Shown here piece by piece: positions 1 through 11,227 of a stretch of 64,000 bases of DNA (its first letter is position 1; the number at the start of each line of letters is the position of its first letter). Location: contig NC_088781.1 in assembly GCF_958450345.1 (NCBI RefSeq), forward strand, positions 115,833,431 to 115,897,430, in the 5' to 3' direction. The notes below the pieces were generated by a model that was not told where the DNA came from, did not search any database, and saw only the letters and a program-made list of their open reading frames with translations. Both the position numbers and the translations under genes were made by a program. This DNA comes from Calliphora vicina (taxonomy: Eukaryota > Arthropoda > Insecta > Diptera > Calliphoridae).

Positions 1-810
1 AGCCACCTGAAGCCAATCCAAATTGATAGCTGGCCATCCATCTTGAGTAACCATCCTGTTGAGTTAAAGAAGGTGTGGATCATTTCCAAATAACTAGTGG
101 AGATACATGCCTTGGCAGTGATCGTTTGGTGACTGATCTGTCAGAGAAGTTATTCAGTCGTCTCCTCCTCGTTGCGGTTTCTACAAAAAACATTTTACGA
201 AAGTTGCAGTATAAGAACGGTTAGTGGTAGAGACGGTGTTCCATTGTCTATTTGATTGTGCAGCCCATTAATCAAGGGTCGCCATCCATCTTGTTTATCC
301 ATACATTCGAGTTACTTATAGATTGGAAAATTTCACTAGTGGAGAGACATTCCCATGAGTGAGCGTTCGGTGACCAAAGTGTTTCAATCTTAAGTCGCCA
401 AAGACTGGGTAGGTGGTAGAGAAGGTGTTCTATTGTCTATTGGATTCTGCAGTGCATTATTCAAAGGTCGCCATATCTTGTCTAACCTACCTTTCGAGTT
501 AAGATTGAGGATTAGATAATTTCATTCAGTGAGCGTTCGATGATCGAAGAGTTTCAATCTTAAGTCATCAAAATCTGGGAAGTGGCAGAGAAGGTATTCC
601 GTTATCTCCTCGTACTCGTTCATCTGCAGAATTTATTGTACGGAAGTTGTATCCTACGAGCGCACATCAAAATCAATCAAAATTTTTTGGAAATAAATCT
701 GGCTTTAGATAATTAGATAATTTCATTCAATTTCATTCTTAAGTCATCAAAATCTGGGAAGTGGCAGAGAAGGTATTCCGTTATCTCCTCGTAGTTGTAT
801 CCTACGAGGG
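1..810. repeat. Degenerate tandem repeats, probably derived from a retrotransposon tail
   Basis: Imperfect copies of the same phrases recur about every 190-250 bases. GCCATCCATCTTG occurs near 32 and 279, and a shortened form near 470. AGTGAGCGTTCG occurs near 360 and 528. TAAGTCRYCAAARNCTGGG occurs near 391, 561 and 742. Similar TAAGTCG phrases occur near 2745 and 2921, beside the RNase H relic of a non-LTR element, so this block may be its decayed tail. Bases 661-705 also repeat the left end of the Transib-like element that begins at 811. There is no coding potential. Confidence 0.6.
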
Positions 811-2213
811 CACAGTGGGGTAGAATCAAAATTTTTTGGAAATAAATCTGGCATTTCTAAACGGCTGGTCCGATCGGGTTAAAATTTGACGTGAGCATAG
901 CCTAGGAGTATTCGAGTTTAAGTTATTAAAATGGGCCTTACAAATGATCCAGGGGCAGCACTGTGCAGGCTCAAAGTAGTGTACCTTCGAAATGTAGAAT
1001 TTTTAAACACGTGCAATTTTTTGTTTCACATCCGATTTCAAAGTTTTTTTATATTTTTGGAAAGCGCTCGGCTAGGTCTTGAAAAAACATGCTTGCGTGT
1101 GCTATATATCTGCTATAATTTCCGAGTTATAGTCATTTCAAAATTGAAATTTTAAAATTGTGACATACCTTGGTCCCCTTTTTTAAAAACATAGGTCGGA
1201 CTTTTGGACCGAATGGACTCGAATTTTTTTTTGTTGGTTAGAGAACTAAATTACAAATAACAAGATATTGGAGAGCAATATCAATTGTAGATCCAAAAAT
1301 AAACGATTTTCAATTCAAATATTCAAAAAATAGTTGATTTTTGCTGTTTTTTGGGCGAAAAGGTGACTTAACACTTTTTTATATTAAAAATAAACTTTCT
1401 TTAAGAACATATGTATAACAATTTTGTATTTTTCTATAACTTATATTTACGAAGAACATTTTGGTATAAAAAACATGTAATATTTCGAGTATGTCGCTCC
1501 TACGCCATTCGGAATGTGACCTATTTTTTATCAAAATTTAAATTTTGGCCCACATGTTCTAAAATCCCAAAGCTGGGATCAAAAAATGGGAAGCAGTTTT
1601 AGAAACCTTGATGTGTTCCTTAAGGAAATGTGTTTCCTATGGGCAAAATTGTAAAAAATACCATAAAATACAACTCCGTCCATTAAAAATATTACACGTT
1701 TTCATACTAAATTTTTTTTTTATAAATTTTCTTAATGTGACTGAGTCAGAATCAATAACTTGTGTTGAATAAAATATTAAAAAAATTTATAGAAATTTTT
1801 TAGTATGAAAAAGTACAATATTTTTGATGGACGGTGTTTTATTGAAATTTTTTTTGTAAGATCAAAAATTGACTTATCTAAACAAAAAAAAAATTTGTTT
1901 GGAATAAATGTGTATCAAATTGGTCCTAATATTTGCAATCCTATTCAAATTTTGATACAAATTTTAGTTTTAGAATCTCAATAAATATGTAATAAAATTT
2001 TTATTTATTAACAAAATTCAATGAAATTTTCAAAGTTTTTGCACCCGTTTAAACATTTTAGATGTCGCCACTAGATCATTTGTAGGTCCCATTTTAATAA
2101 CTTAAACTCGAATACTCCTTGGCTACGACCATGTCAAATTTTATCTCGATCGGATGAGCCGTTTACAAATGCCAGCTTTATTTCCAAAAAATTTTGATTC
2201 TGCCCCCATTGTG
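811..2213. mobile_element. Transib-like non-autonomous element with long terminal inverted repeats
   Basis: The left end starts CACAGTGGGG and the right end, read in reverse complement, starts CACAATGGGG. The two arms match over about 165 bases (811-980 and 2050-2213), sharing phrases such as AAATTTTTTGGAAATAAA and GAGTATTCGAGTTTAAGTTA. The flanking bases are GAGGG (806-810) and GAGCG (2214-2218), a 5-bp duplication with one mismatch. A related copy of the flank at 651-660 still reads GAGCG, which supports a mutated duplication. CAC-starting ends, a CACARTG heptamer and a 5-bp GC-rich duplication are typical of Transib. No transposase is present; the AT-rich interior holds a second inverted repeat at 1676-1842. 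Confidence 0.7.
1676..1842. repeat. Internal inverted repeat (foldback) inside the Transib-like element
   Basis: Two arms of about 60 bases, 1676-1738 and 1775-1842, are imperfect reverse complements. They share CCGTCCAT near the outer edge and TTTTTCATACTAAA within. They are separated by about 36 AT-rich bases. This could be a smaller nested foldback element or a structured core; no target duplication is obvious. Confidence 0.55.
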
Positions 2214-2252
2214 GAGCGTGTTTAGCAAGAGGCCACAGCTTAATTAACACCG

Positions 2253-2624
2253 CACAGTGGTATGAGAAAAAAAAAGAGGGAAATAAATCTGTAACTTCTA
2301 AACGATTTGAATGAAATTTCACCTGCGTAAAGAGGAAGTGTTGTCGAGTTTAAGTTTTGAATTTGGACCTCATGGGCCCACCAGGAGCGGGGCCAGGGGT
2401 CCCAAAGTAGGACACCTCGGGTATGTTCAATTTTAAAAATGATTCTATTTCTCCGAGGTGTCCTACTTTGGGAATCCCTGGTCCCGCTCCTGGTGGAGTC
2501 ATGAGGTCCAAACATAAACTCGACTGCACTTCCTCTTTGCGCATGTGAAATTTTATTCAAATCGGCATAAGGGTTTAGAAGTTACAGATTTATTTCCCTC
2601 TTTTTTTATTCTCATACCACTGTG
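2253..2624. mobile_element. Transib-like 372-bp foldback MITE with perfect 5-bp target duplication
   Basis: The element starts CACAGTGGTATGAGAA and its reverse complement starts with the same bases. Nearly the whole element is palindromic: two arms of about 170 bases surround a loop near 2420-2450, and both arms carry GTAGGACACCTCGG. It is flanked by CACCG at 2248-2252 and CACCG at 2625-2629. The ends, the 5-bp GC-rich duplication and the lack of coding sequence fit a non-autonomous Transib-like element. A left half of the same family occurs at 47067-47225. Superfamily assignment rests on ends and duplication only. Confidence 0.8.
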
Positions 2625-2639
2625 CACCGCTATTAAGTT

Positions 2640-4150
2640 CCGTAAATGAACTCTCGACACGTTCTATAGGCATTCGTACAGAGCTTAAGTTGTCGGGTTT
2701 TTCTGCAAGTGAGTTATTTCTCCCATCAATCAAGTTTTAATGTTAAGTCGCCGTAGGTTGGACAGTGGCTTCTGCAAATGTCATTTCACGAAAGTATAGC
2801 AAAGGACTAGTGGCCAGTTAACACCGTTATTATGATATTAAATGGAGTTTTAACAGTAATCTGCATTCATATAACGCAAGATTTGTCAGATTTCGATGAA
2901 TGTTTGTTCCTTCTCTTAAGTCGTCAAAGGTTGAACATTAGCTACAATTAAACAGCAATTCACGATCTGTACGTATTTATACAGGTCCATATTTTCTGTT
3001 TCTGATGCAACTGGATTCATTCTCCTATCATTTATTGGCAATGGCTACAGCGTCCGTGCATTAACAGTTTACCCTTATGGGGAAATAAACCTATGAGGAA
3101 AGTGTTCTCAATGCGAGCTCATACGACCATCGCAATCCCGTCATGAAGAATATTATCTTCAAGGTTCCCATGTATAGGAACCCAGATGAGGCTGGCCGAT
3201 GAGGGTCTCGCCATCTCTTCAATACAATTTTCGGTGTAATTTACACCAACTCTAGGGTTCGAAAGGCCATCTTACTATCAGTAAAAATTAGGATATCTCT
3301 GCCTGATATCAAGGGATACTAAACATATTTACAGTACTGATGCTGTAGTCTAAGGGACAGTCTCAAATTATCTGGGAGAAGTAAACGTCACATCCAACTC
3401 TGCCCTGTGATCTAGAGATGCCTGTAAAAGTTTCAATCTCTATTAAAAAACTGGGAGTGATTGGTGCTCCGGTTGTCTAAGGAACAGTTCCAAATTTAAC
3501 TGAGCGGATTTAACTCTACTCTTGATCTTGAATGATATTCTCCGAATTATGTATGGCTTCGTTCCATTTCAATATAACAGGTATATTTATCCAAAAATGA
3601 AGATTGAAGAGCGGTTTGAATATTGTATAGTTCACGGATATACCCGGATTGAAGCTATCATTAATTAGGGGATGTTGCATCTATTATAATTCCAAGGTAT
3701 TTTAGTTGTGTTTTATATTTCTACTGGCTCTAAACCAAAATTTTTCTTATAACACACTGAGAAGAGTACCAGGTGTATCCATGGCGCTGATTCCTTAACT
3801 TCCAATAGCCTAGGATCTTTGCAATAGACTTGCAGTTCCATTGTAGCTAAGTTACTTGACATTATTCCGATAATTGACTACTGCGAGATTCCAGAACTTT
3901 CTATAGAAGGAGATTTGCATGGCCATAGCATTAGTATTCAGCTTCCAAAGTAGTGGTGATAGTACTCCACCTTGAGGTGTTGCTACTCTAATAGAATTAG
4001 AAGTTCCCAGACTACAGGATATCCATTTGAAGATGAGGAGTTTCTAACAGTTAACATCCAGATTTCTCATGACCTTCACAACTGATCTCGGTTCCACGAT
4101 ACTAAGATATAGTCTTATTTATATTAATTTCTAGTTTAAGTCTAAACCTA
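2640..4150 (-). pseudogene. Non-LTR retrotransposon relic (I/LOA type): reverse transcriptase then RNase H
   Basis: Conceptual translation of the minus strand, across several frames, gives landmarks in the correct order. Around 3984-3946 it reads ATPQGGVLSPLLW, the motif just before the reverse transcriptase catalytic core. Around 3702-3676 it reads KYLGIIIDA, the end of the RT domain. Around 3300-3245 it reads IFTDSKMAFRTL, and around 3195-3160 LIWVPIHGN; these are RNase H motifs. An RNase H domain after RT is typical of I, LOA and related clades. Stops and frameshifts are frequent, so it is dead. Related fragments lie at 12470-13141, 23195-23300, 29410-30060, 58780-59180 and 63740-63990. 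Confidence 0.75.
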
Positions 4151-4159
4151 GCCAGGCAT

Positions 4160-5280
4160 TTAATACTTGTACCAACATTAAACCACATCCAAAGCAAATA
4201 AAAAATAAAATACATTTATTTTAAGCTCTAAACATGAGTTCCCATCCTGTTTCAAACTAAACAATACAGACTGAGCCCCAGTCATTCTGTCACAGGCAGA
4301 GAAGAACTTGATAACCAACAAGAGCTAGCACAACAGCCCAGTATTACTACCACAACAGCCAGGCCGTCAGTCAGTCATTCATCCAACCAGCAAAGAACCC
4401 CACTAGCTATTCATTTGTACGAGTACATTTCTCTCTCTAGCCATGTAGTAAGTCAGTCAGTCATTCAGCCGTATGTGGTCTTTAACATCATGCTTTTTTT
4501 GTTTAAGAATTCTTTTGTTTATTTACTTCTTTTCTTTTTTCTTATTTAAAAATAATTTATTTCTGAGTTTTTGAATTTTTCATTCTTCATTTTATTTTAT
4601 GTTTTTTTTTTAATTTTATTTTCGTACCGCCATTGGCAACATAATTATTTTTGTTTCCACTCTGTATTCCTTAATGGTTTGAAATGTTAGGGGCAACAAA
4701 CCTCTCCTCTAATTATATTCTTTAACCGTTTTTAATACAACCCATTGTTTCATTATGTAGCTCTTTGTTGGTTGGTTTCCATTCAAATATGTATGAATTT
4801 AAACTCTAAACATTTTGTATTTTTTTATTTTGTTTCTTTATTTTTTTTTTGGAGGTTATAGTTATTAGATTATGATATACAAAATGTTGTGTTAATACTC
4901 TTAGCAACATTTATTTAGATGAGATCACTGAATGTGGAAAAACATCTGCTGTTGGAATAATTAATTGTGCAAATTAATGTTAAGGTGGGGTTGGGTTAAG
5001 GTCATGTGTAAGCTAAAGTTTGCAAAAAAATCTCTGCAAAGGGTAAAGCTTTAGTAGTTTCTTAGAACGATTGCAAAATAGTCTGGCTATATTATATTTA
5101 AATAGAACTTTATTATTAAATGTTTAATTATATAGCAATTTGTCATTTTCTTTAGAAATTTACATTTGATATGTTTATATTATATCTGAAAACAGGTGAA
5201 CCATGAATTTAAATAAAAAAATCAGTAGCCAAAACTATAATATTTAAACTTCTCAACCATTTCATTATAAATTGTTTTTA
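4160..5280. other. AT-rich stretch without a recognisable gene
   Basis: Poly-T/poly-A runs and short CAGTCAGT-like simple sequence near 4365-4470. I see no convincing coding frame or element ends here. Confidence 0.5.
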
Positions 5281-5282
5281 AC

Positions 5283-5570
5283 AGGTATTGCAACATGTGG
5301 GCATCGTGAAGGAATATTACGGTTTCATGTCTGGCCGCATATGGCCAATGTTTGATTCAAACGAATCAGGTACACGTTCCCTATGATGGTCTGGCCAGAT
5401 TTCAGCAACTCATAATATGTGGTGGGACCCTTTTGTGGTCCCTGTAATAGATCCAGTTTGCATCGCAAATAATGACTCGGTGCAGACATGATTTCCTTTT
5501 ATAGCGTTCAAGCATCATTTCGGTCATGCAAAATTGTCTTTCAAAGCACCGATCCTCGAAAAAGCTTCAT
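5283..5570 (-). pseudogene. mariner transposase fragment (mellifera-like)
   Basis: The minus strand matches the transposase middle region of the mariner copies at 24480-25390 and 42000-42060, for example the shared stretch GCGGCCAGACATGAAACCGT and GTTGCAATACCTGTTAAA-type sequence. The segment runs backwards from the region around the second catalytic Asp towards the first. It is short, out of frame in places, and has no terminal inverted repeats. It is a truncated relic. Confidence 0.75.
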
Positions 5571-6054
5571 ATTTGTACAATTCTATGTGTTACTAAAATA
5601 TTTACAAAGTTTTTTTTTACTATAACACGGTAAATAACGTCACAGTGTGCACTTTTCTAAAAAAACTCAGTTTTTGGAACACATTTTCTCCGTTTTAGGA
5701 ATATCGTTATTTGAAAATAAAAAAATGCCAAAAATTATAATGTCATTGTTTTAAGGACATTTTTATCTATATTATTTCCTAATTTTGTTATGATATTTTT
5801 AACCGTTAACATTTTACATTAATTTGAATTTTATAGTTTTCTTCGTGGAAAATCACAATATTATAATTTTTGGTTTTTAAAGTGAATGACGTCCGAAAAA
5901 TTTATAAATTTATTTCATTTCACTAAAATATCAATCGGCAAGTCCTAAAGTTTTCACCAATACCAAATACTTGTATAAAAAAATTTATTTAAACTAAAAA
6001 AATATTTTATGACATTATGACAATACGACCTAATAGGAGACAGTTTGAATCCCC
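5571..6054. other. AT-rich stretch, nothing recognised
   Basis: Low-complexity AT-rich DNA between the mariner fragment and the repeat array; no element ends or coding frame seen. Confidence 0.45.
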
Positions 6055-8000
6055 CAAATGTATATAGATAAATAGACCAACATACATATATAAAAGAGTA
6101 ACGTTACTGACTGAATGACTGACTGATTCATCATGGCACAGTCCAAACGACTCAAGCTAGAATCATGAAATTTTGAAATGTGGGTTCCTCCCTCCCCAAA
6201 ACGATCCACTAAGAAGTGATTTTTGGAAATTCGAACGTTTAGGGGGTAAAAAGGGTAAATTCGTTAACCTTATACCTTCAAAACTAATAAAGATACAAAC
6301 AAACTTAAAATTGCATGTTACTCCATTTAAAAAATAAGCTGACTGGTGTTTAGTACTTTTTCGAAATTCGAAATTTTTAGGGGAGAAAACCGGTAAAAAC
6401 TGTATTTTGGTACTTTTTTGGCACCCTATGTATCTTTTAAATCAATAAACATAAAATCAAATTTTAAATCGTATTCTTTACTTATCAAAAAATAAAAAAT
6501 ATAAGTTTGGTACTTTTTGGAAATTCGAACCCTTAAGGGATAAAAAGTGTGTTTATTTTTGGTACTTTTTCATAAAATATGTTTTTCTATAATTTGACAT
6601 AGACGTTACAGAAATTTATTTCAATAAAATTTTACCACCTCAATGGGGATAAAAAAGGTACCAAAAAGGGGATAAAAAATATATTTGAAATTAATAAGCC
6701 AATTTTGATAAATTTTTTTAACGTTGGTTCCTGGATTCATACAAAAATTAACTAACAGGGTGTTATTTGGAACTCGAGTACCAACGTGTTATTGGGCCAA
6801 ATCCGGGTAAACAGTTTGGTACTTTTTTTAAAACATATTTTTTCTTGGGCACATTAACACAGATTTTAATCGTTTGAGAGCTGTCTGTAGCATAAACAAT
6901 TTTGGCAAAATGAAATATTTTTAAATTTCAAACTTGAGCGGTGTTCAAGGAGGAAAAGGGAAATTGGTACTTTTCTCCTAATGGTACTTTTTTAATATTT
7001 TAAATTATTTCACTTATCGACATTAAAGTTAGCTGATATGTATCTGAGTGAAGTTTGTGTTAGGAATAGTGTATAATATTTAGGTACCAAAATGTGAGAT
7101 CTGAACTATAGGTACTTTTTTATTCTTCTAATGATACTTTTTGATTTTCTATAACAATGGCCTTAGAAACATGAAATTAAGCATATATGTTCCTAAGTGA
7201 GTGAGAATTCTAAGGGGAGACTTTTTGGTACTTTTTCTTTATTCGAATGGTACTTTTTGAAATTTCTTCACCAATGAACCTAGAAACATGAAATAAAGCT
7301 TACATGGGCCCCCGAGTGAGTGGGAATCCACAAGTGGCTGCTTTTTGGTACTTTTTCTATATTCTAATGGTACTTTTTGAATTTTGTATAATAATGGACC
7401 TATAAATATGAAATTAAGCGTATATGGTCTATGTGTTTGAAAATTCAAGCGGATACTTCATTGTTATAGAACATTTTTTAAATGTTCTATAACAATGGAC
7501 TTAGAAACATGAAATTAAGCATACACGGTCCTAACTCAGTGAGAATTCTAGGGGTACACTTTTTGGTACTTTTTCTTTATTCGAATGGTACTTTTTGTAA
7601 TTTCTTCATCAATGAACCTAAAAACAAGAAATTAAGCTTATATGGACCCGAATGATTGGGAAACGACAAGTGGGGTCTTTTTGGTACTTTTTATATATTC
7701 TAATGGTACTTTTTGAATTTTTTGTAATAATGGTCATAGAAATATGAAATTAGGAGTATATGGTACCAAGTGAGTTAAAATCCAAGGGCATACTTCATGG
7801 TAATTTTTCTTTATTCTCATGGGTACTTTTTGAATTTTCCATAATAATGGACCTAGAGTTTCAAAAAAACGGAAGAATTTCAAAACCGCGGTTTCGGTTT
7901 TAAAAAATTGAAAACCGACCGGTTTTGGTTTTGTGATAATTTATTAAATATTAAGTGTTATATAAACAAAATTGGTTGATAATATAGGAAAAGCTTTATA

Positions 8001-9228
8001 CAAGGTGGCGCAAAAGTAAACTTCCGATGTTTTTTGGCTGTAATTAAAAAAAAAAAATTAAAAACTTTGATTCTTCTTGTGGTTGATTGTCATTTTAGCC
8101 CTTTTTATGGAATTTTCCATCACTTTGGCCAAAGCTTCCGGCGATAGGTCCTCACATTCTTGACGGATATTGTCTTTAAGAGCTGCAAGAGTCTGAGGCT
8201 TGTTGACATAAACCCGCGAATTCAAAAAGCCCCACAAAAAGAAGTCTGGAGCGGTCAAATCAGGCGATCTTGCTGGCCAGTGCAAATCGCCAAAACGGGA
8301 TATTAGGCGCCCGGGAAATGCATCCTTCAGCATATCGGTTGTGGCACGAGCAGTGTGTGCCGTTGCACCGTCCTGTAGGAACCACATGTTTTCCAATCCC
8401 AATTCATCAAGTTGCGGCAAAAAGAACTCGTTGATCATTGCTCTGTAGCGCTCACCATTCACAGTAACGAAGGTAAAAAAGGTCCGATGACTCCTCCAGC
8501 GAAAACAGCACACCATACAGTGACTTTGTGCGGGTGTAATGGCTCTTCGTGGGTTACACGCGGATTTTCAGTGCCTCAGAAGCGTAAATTTTGCTTATTT
8601 ACATACCCGCTAAGATGGAAATTGGACTCATCACTCATGATTATTTTTGATGAAAAATCATCTTCCTCTTGGTGGTGATTAAGGATGGCTTGAGCGTATG
8701 TTAGACGCTATTGGCGGTCAGCAGCTAACAGCTGATGCACCGTCTGGACTTTGTACGGAAACATCTTCAAATCTTGTACCAAAATTCGCTGTAAAGACCG
8801 TTGACTGATACCCATTTGCGTGGCACGTCGTCTGGTCGATGTCGACGTCGCTTCCATGTCATCCTCGGCTACAGCAGCAATATTCTCTGCAGAACGGCTA
8901 CTCCGGGGTCTGCCACGCCTGGCAGCATCTCGTGTTGTGCCAGTCTCTTCGAGGCGAGCGTCTAAACGTCGCAGTGTTTCACCAGTAGGCGTTGGACGGC
9001 CAGGAAATCTGCGACGAAATTCACGTTGTCCCAAAGTCACCGAACGAATATTGGTCAAATAAATAGTCAGTAATATTCCGCGTTCTGGAGCAGTGTAGCG
9101 TAACATTGTTTATTAACGTGTATTTCGTATGTGTTTACTACACAAATGTCAAAACAGAACTGACATTAGGGGCCAATCGCAAAATTTATAGCATTTTCTG
9201 ATAGGAGGATTACTTTTGCGCCACCTTG
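8001..9228 (-). mobile_element. mariner-like DD41D transposon with terminal inverted repeats and TA duplication
   Basis: Both ends carry CAAGGTGGCGCAAAAGTAA (19 bases, exact) in inverted orientation, and both are flanked by the dinucleotide TA (7999-8000 and 9229-9230). The full length is 1,228 bases, normal for a mariner-class element. The single transposase gene runs leftwards and is decayed. The insertion lies inside the ~117-bp repeat array and is therefore younger than the array. Confidence 0.9.
8058..9106 (-). pseudogene. DD41D IS630/Tc1/mariner transposase, two stops and one frameshift
   Basis: The protein starts at 9106 (MLRYTAPERG). Its N-terminal part is a DNA-binding region with RRFPGRPTPTGETLRRLD and a second helix-turn-helix including ISQRSLQRIL. 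The catalytic part carries IIMSDESNFHLSG (first Asp), WFLQDGATAHTA (second Asp) and APDFFLWG (third Asp). I count 41 residues between the second and third Asp, hence DD41D. The frame is broken by TAG at 8708-8710, TGA at 8576-8578 (normally Trp in RFWG) and a one-base loss in the T-run near 8475. All three catalytic residues are still readable. It cannot make full-length protein, but damage is light. Confidence 0.88.
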
Positions 9229-9550
9229 TACATTTAAAATTCAAACTTGAGTTATGGTTTAGTGAATGCGAATTCAAAAGTGATAATCAATGGTACTATT
9301 TCTTTAATACAATGGTACTTTTTAAATATTTTATAATAATAAACCTAAAAATGTAAAATTAGGCCCAGATGATTCTGAATGAATTTGAATTCACAAAAGG
9401 TGACTTTAGTGGTAAGTTTCTTTTGCATTTTCTATAACAATGGACCCAGAAATATGAAATTAGGCCTTTACAATTAGATTCACAAAAGGAGACTTAATAG
9501 TACTATTTCTTTCTTCTATTTGGGGTGGCGAAGAGCACTGGGTCAGCTAG

Positions 9551-11225
9551 TATCTTATATTTCTGCTCATTCGCATCATAAATGGATTTGTGGCGATTTT
9601 TTTTAAAAAAATATCAACTCGAAATTTCACAGCTCCAACCTTGTGAAATTTGGTTACGATATCTCCGAAAGTTTCCGGAAACCGAATTATTTCCAAATAC
9701 CATAAAATAAATTACAAACTGTTGTTTGAGCATAAAGATTGTATGGGCAACTCGACAGGATAATGACAAACTGAAGGACATCAATTTGTTTAATCACTTT
9801 CTGAGTTGATCAGCAAAAATGATTTTGTTTTTAATTTTATATTTACACACAGGAAATACATAAACAAAAAATAGTTTTGTTGATATTTTTAAATATATTT
9901 TCAACATAAATGCACTGTTTTTGTAAATTTAAGATGAAGTAAGTTCAAAGTCAACTGTTCTTTAATAACTTGATTTCAATTAAAACCTAAAAAAGGGGAA
10001 ATTAGGATTCCAACGCGGGTCTAGGGATTCAATGACTAAAAACGGGCCAATACCGCGATAATCGGGTCGTTTGGTAACGTTAATTTTAACCTAAGTTTTA
10101 ATTTGCAATTTCCAATATAAAAAACAAACATTTCCTTGTTGAAATTCCTCATTTAACATAATTATGTTGTTGATTCTCTCAGATTTCATTTTAGATCTTA
10201 ACTAATCAATATTTTAAGAAGAAAGTTAATTTCTGTTGAAAACTTTTCACTTCTCCTTAGAACTTAGGGTCACCACAGATAATAGTTAGTACTTGTTATA
10301 ATGTCAAACCAAATTGTGAAACCTCATACCAGATTCCAACCACAGGAATATTCCAAACAACAAAAATACACAGAATACAAACTCCAAAGGAAAGAAGGAA
10401 AATGAAAAAAAAACTGAAACATAATAATGTTAAAGACGCAGACGATAATAATGATTATGATGTGATGATGCTGATAATGATGATAACGATGAAGAAGGAT
10501 TATGCTGCATACATATTTTTTTTGTAAGTGCAATATGCCGCAGAGGAGCAGCATCCACATTGAGAACATTAAAATGGAATAAGAGAATTTTAACAAGCAG
10601 AACTGAATTTATATGAGAACTTTTTTGTTGTTTTTGTATAAAAACAAACAACAACAAAAAAAAAATACATTAAAACACACAGATAGATACAAACACATGC
10701 CACAAAAAATATTTGTAGCATATGTATTGATATATTGCTGCACGTACCACATTTACTACAACAACAAAAAATTCAAAATGTTTTTATTGTTTTGTTATGT
10801 CTGTCTATTCATCTTTATATACAAACATACTTCAATGTCCGTCCGTCCGTCCATCCAACAGTCTGTCTGCTTAATTTTTTTTTATTATTCGTAAAACAAT
10901 TCATTGCACATTTTTGTTTTAAACTTTGTATGGTTTAATACTTCTCTACTCATAGATAGATGATGACTGGAGCTGCTGATGATGAGGCTGCCGCCTGAAC
11001 TCATCTATAAAATGATTCTAGCATCATCAATTACTGCATGCATTCAACATTTTATACTGGGAAAGAACAAAAACATGCTCTCATGCATTTTATACATTTG
11101 TGTATTATGTAGACACATTCCATTTTATGTGCAACAACCAACAACAACAAATACAACATTAAAAATCCAATAATAAACGACTTAACGTAGTAGAGCTTGT
11201 AGACGATGCTGGTGATGACGGTGCA
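9551..11225. other. No gene recognised; simple-sequence-rich island
   Basis: Contains ATG/CAT-type microsatellite at 10430-10500, CAA-rich and GTT-rich runs at 10610-10780, and GTCCGTCCGTCC at 10839-10850. Open frames here are low complexity. No transposon ends were recognised. Confidence 0.5.
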
Positions 11226-11227
11226 CT

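Larger units (their letters stand above)
6055..9550. repeat. Array of ~117-bp repeats, candidate Helitron-like non-autonomous element
   Basis: The phrases GGTACTTTTTGAATTTT, ATAATGGACCTAGAAA and ATGAAATTAAGC recur. TACTTTTTG occurs near 7135, 7251, 7371, 7590, 7707 and 7828, a spacing of about 116-121 bases with one gap of double length. Degenerate copies extend from about 6350 to 9500. The left side begins with ACTGACTGAATGACTGACTG (6105-6124). The right side ends GGGTCAGCTAG followed by T at 9551, after a weak hairpin, which resembles the CTRR-T end of Helitrons. The Helitron assignment is an inference. A mariner (8001-9228) is inserted in the array. Confidence 0.45.

Noticed and set aside
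10613..10938. Overlapping plus-strand frames near the CAA/TTT repeats
   Set aside because: Low-complexity Lys/Gln and Phe/Leu-rich peptides with no conserved motif.
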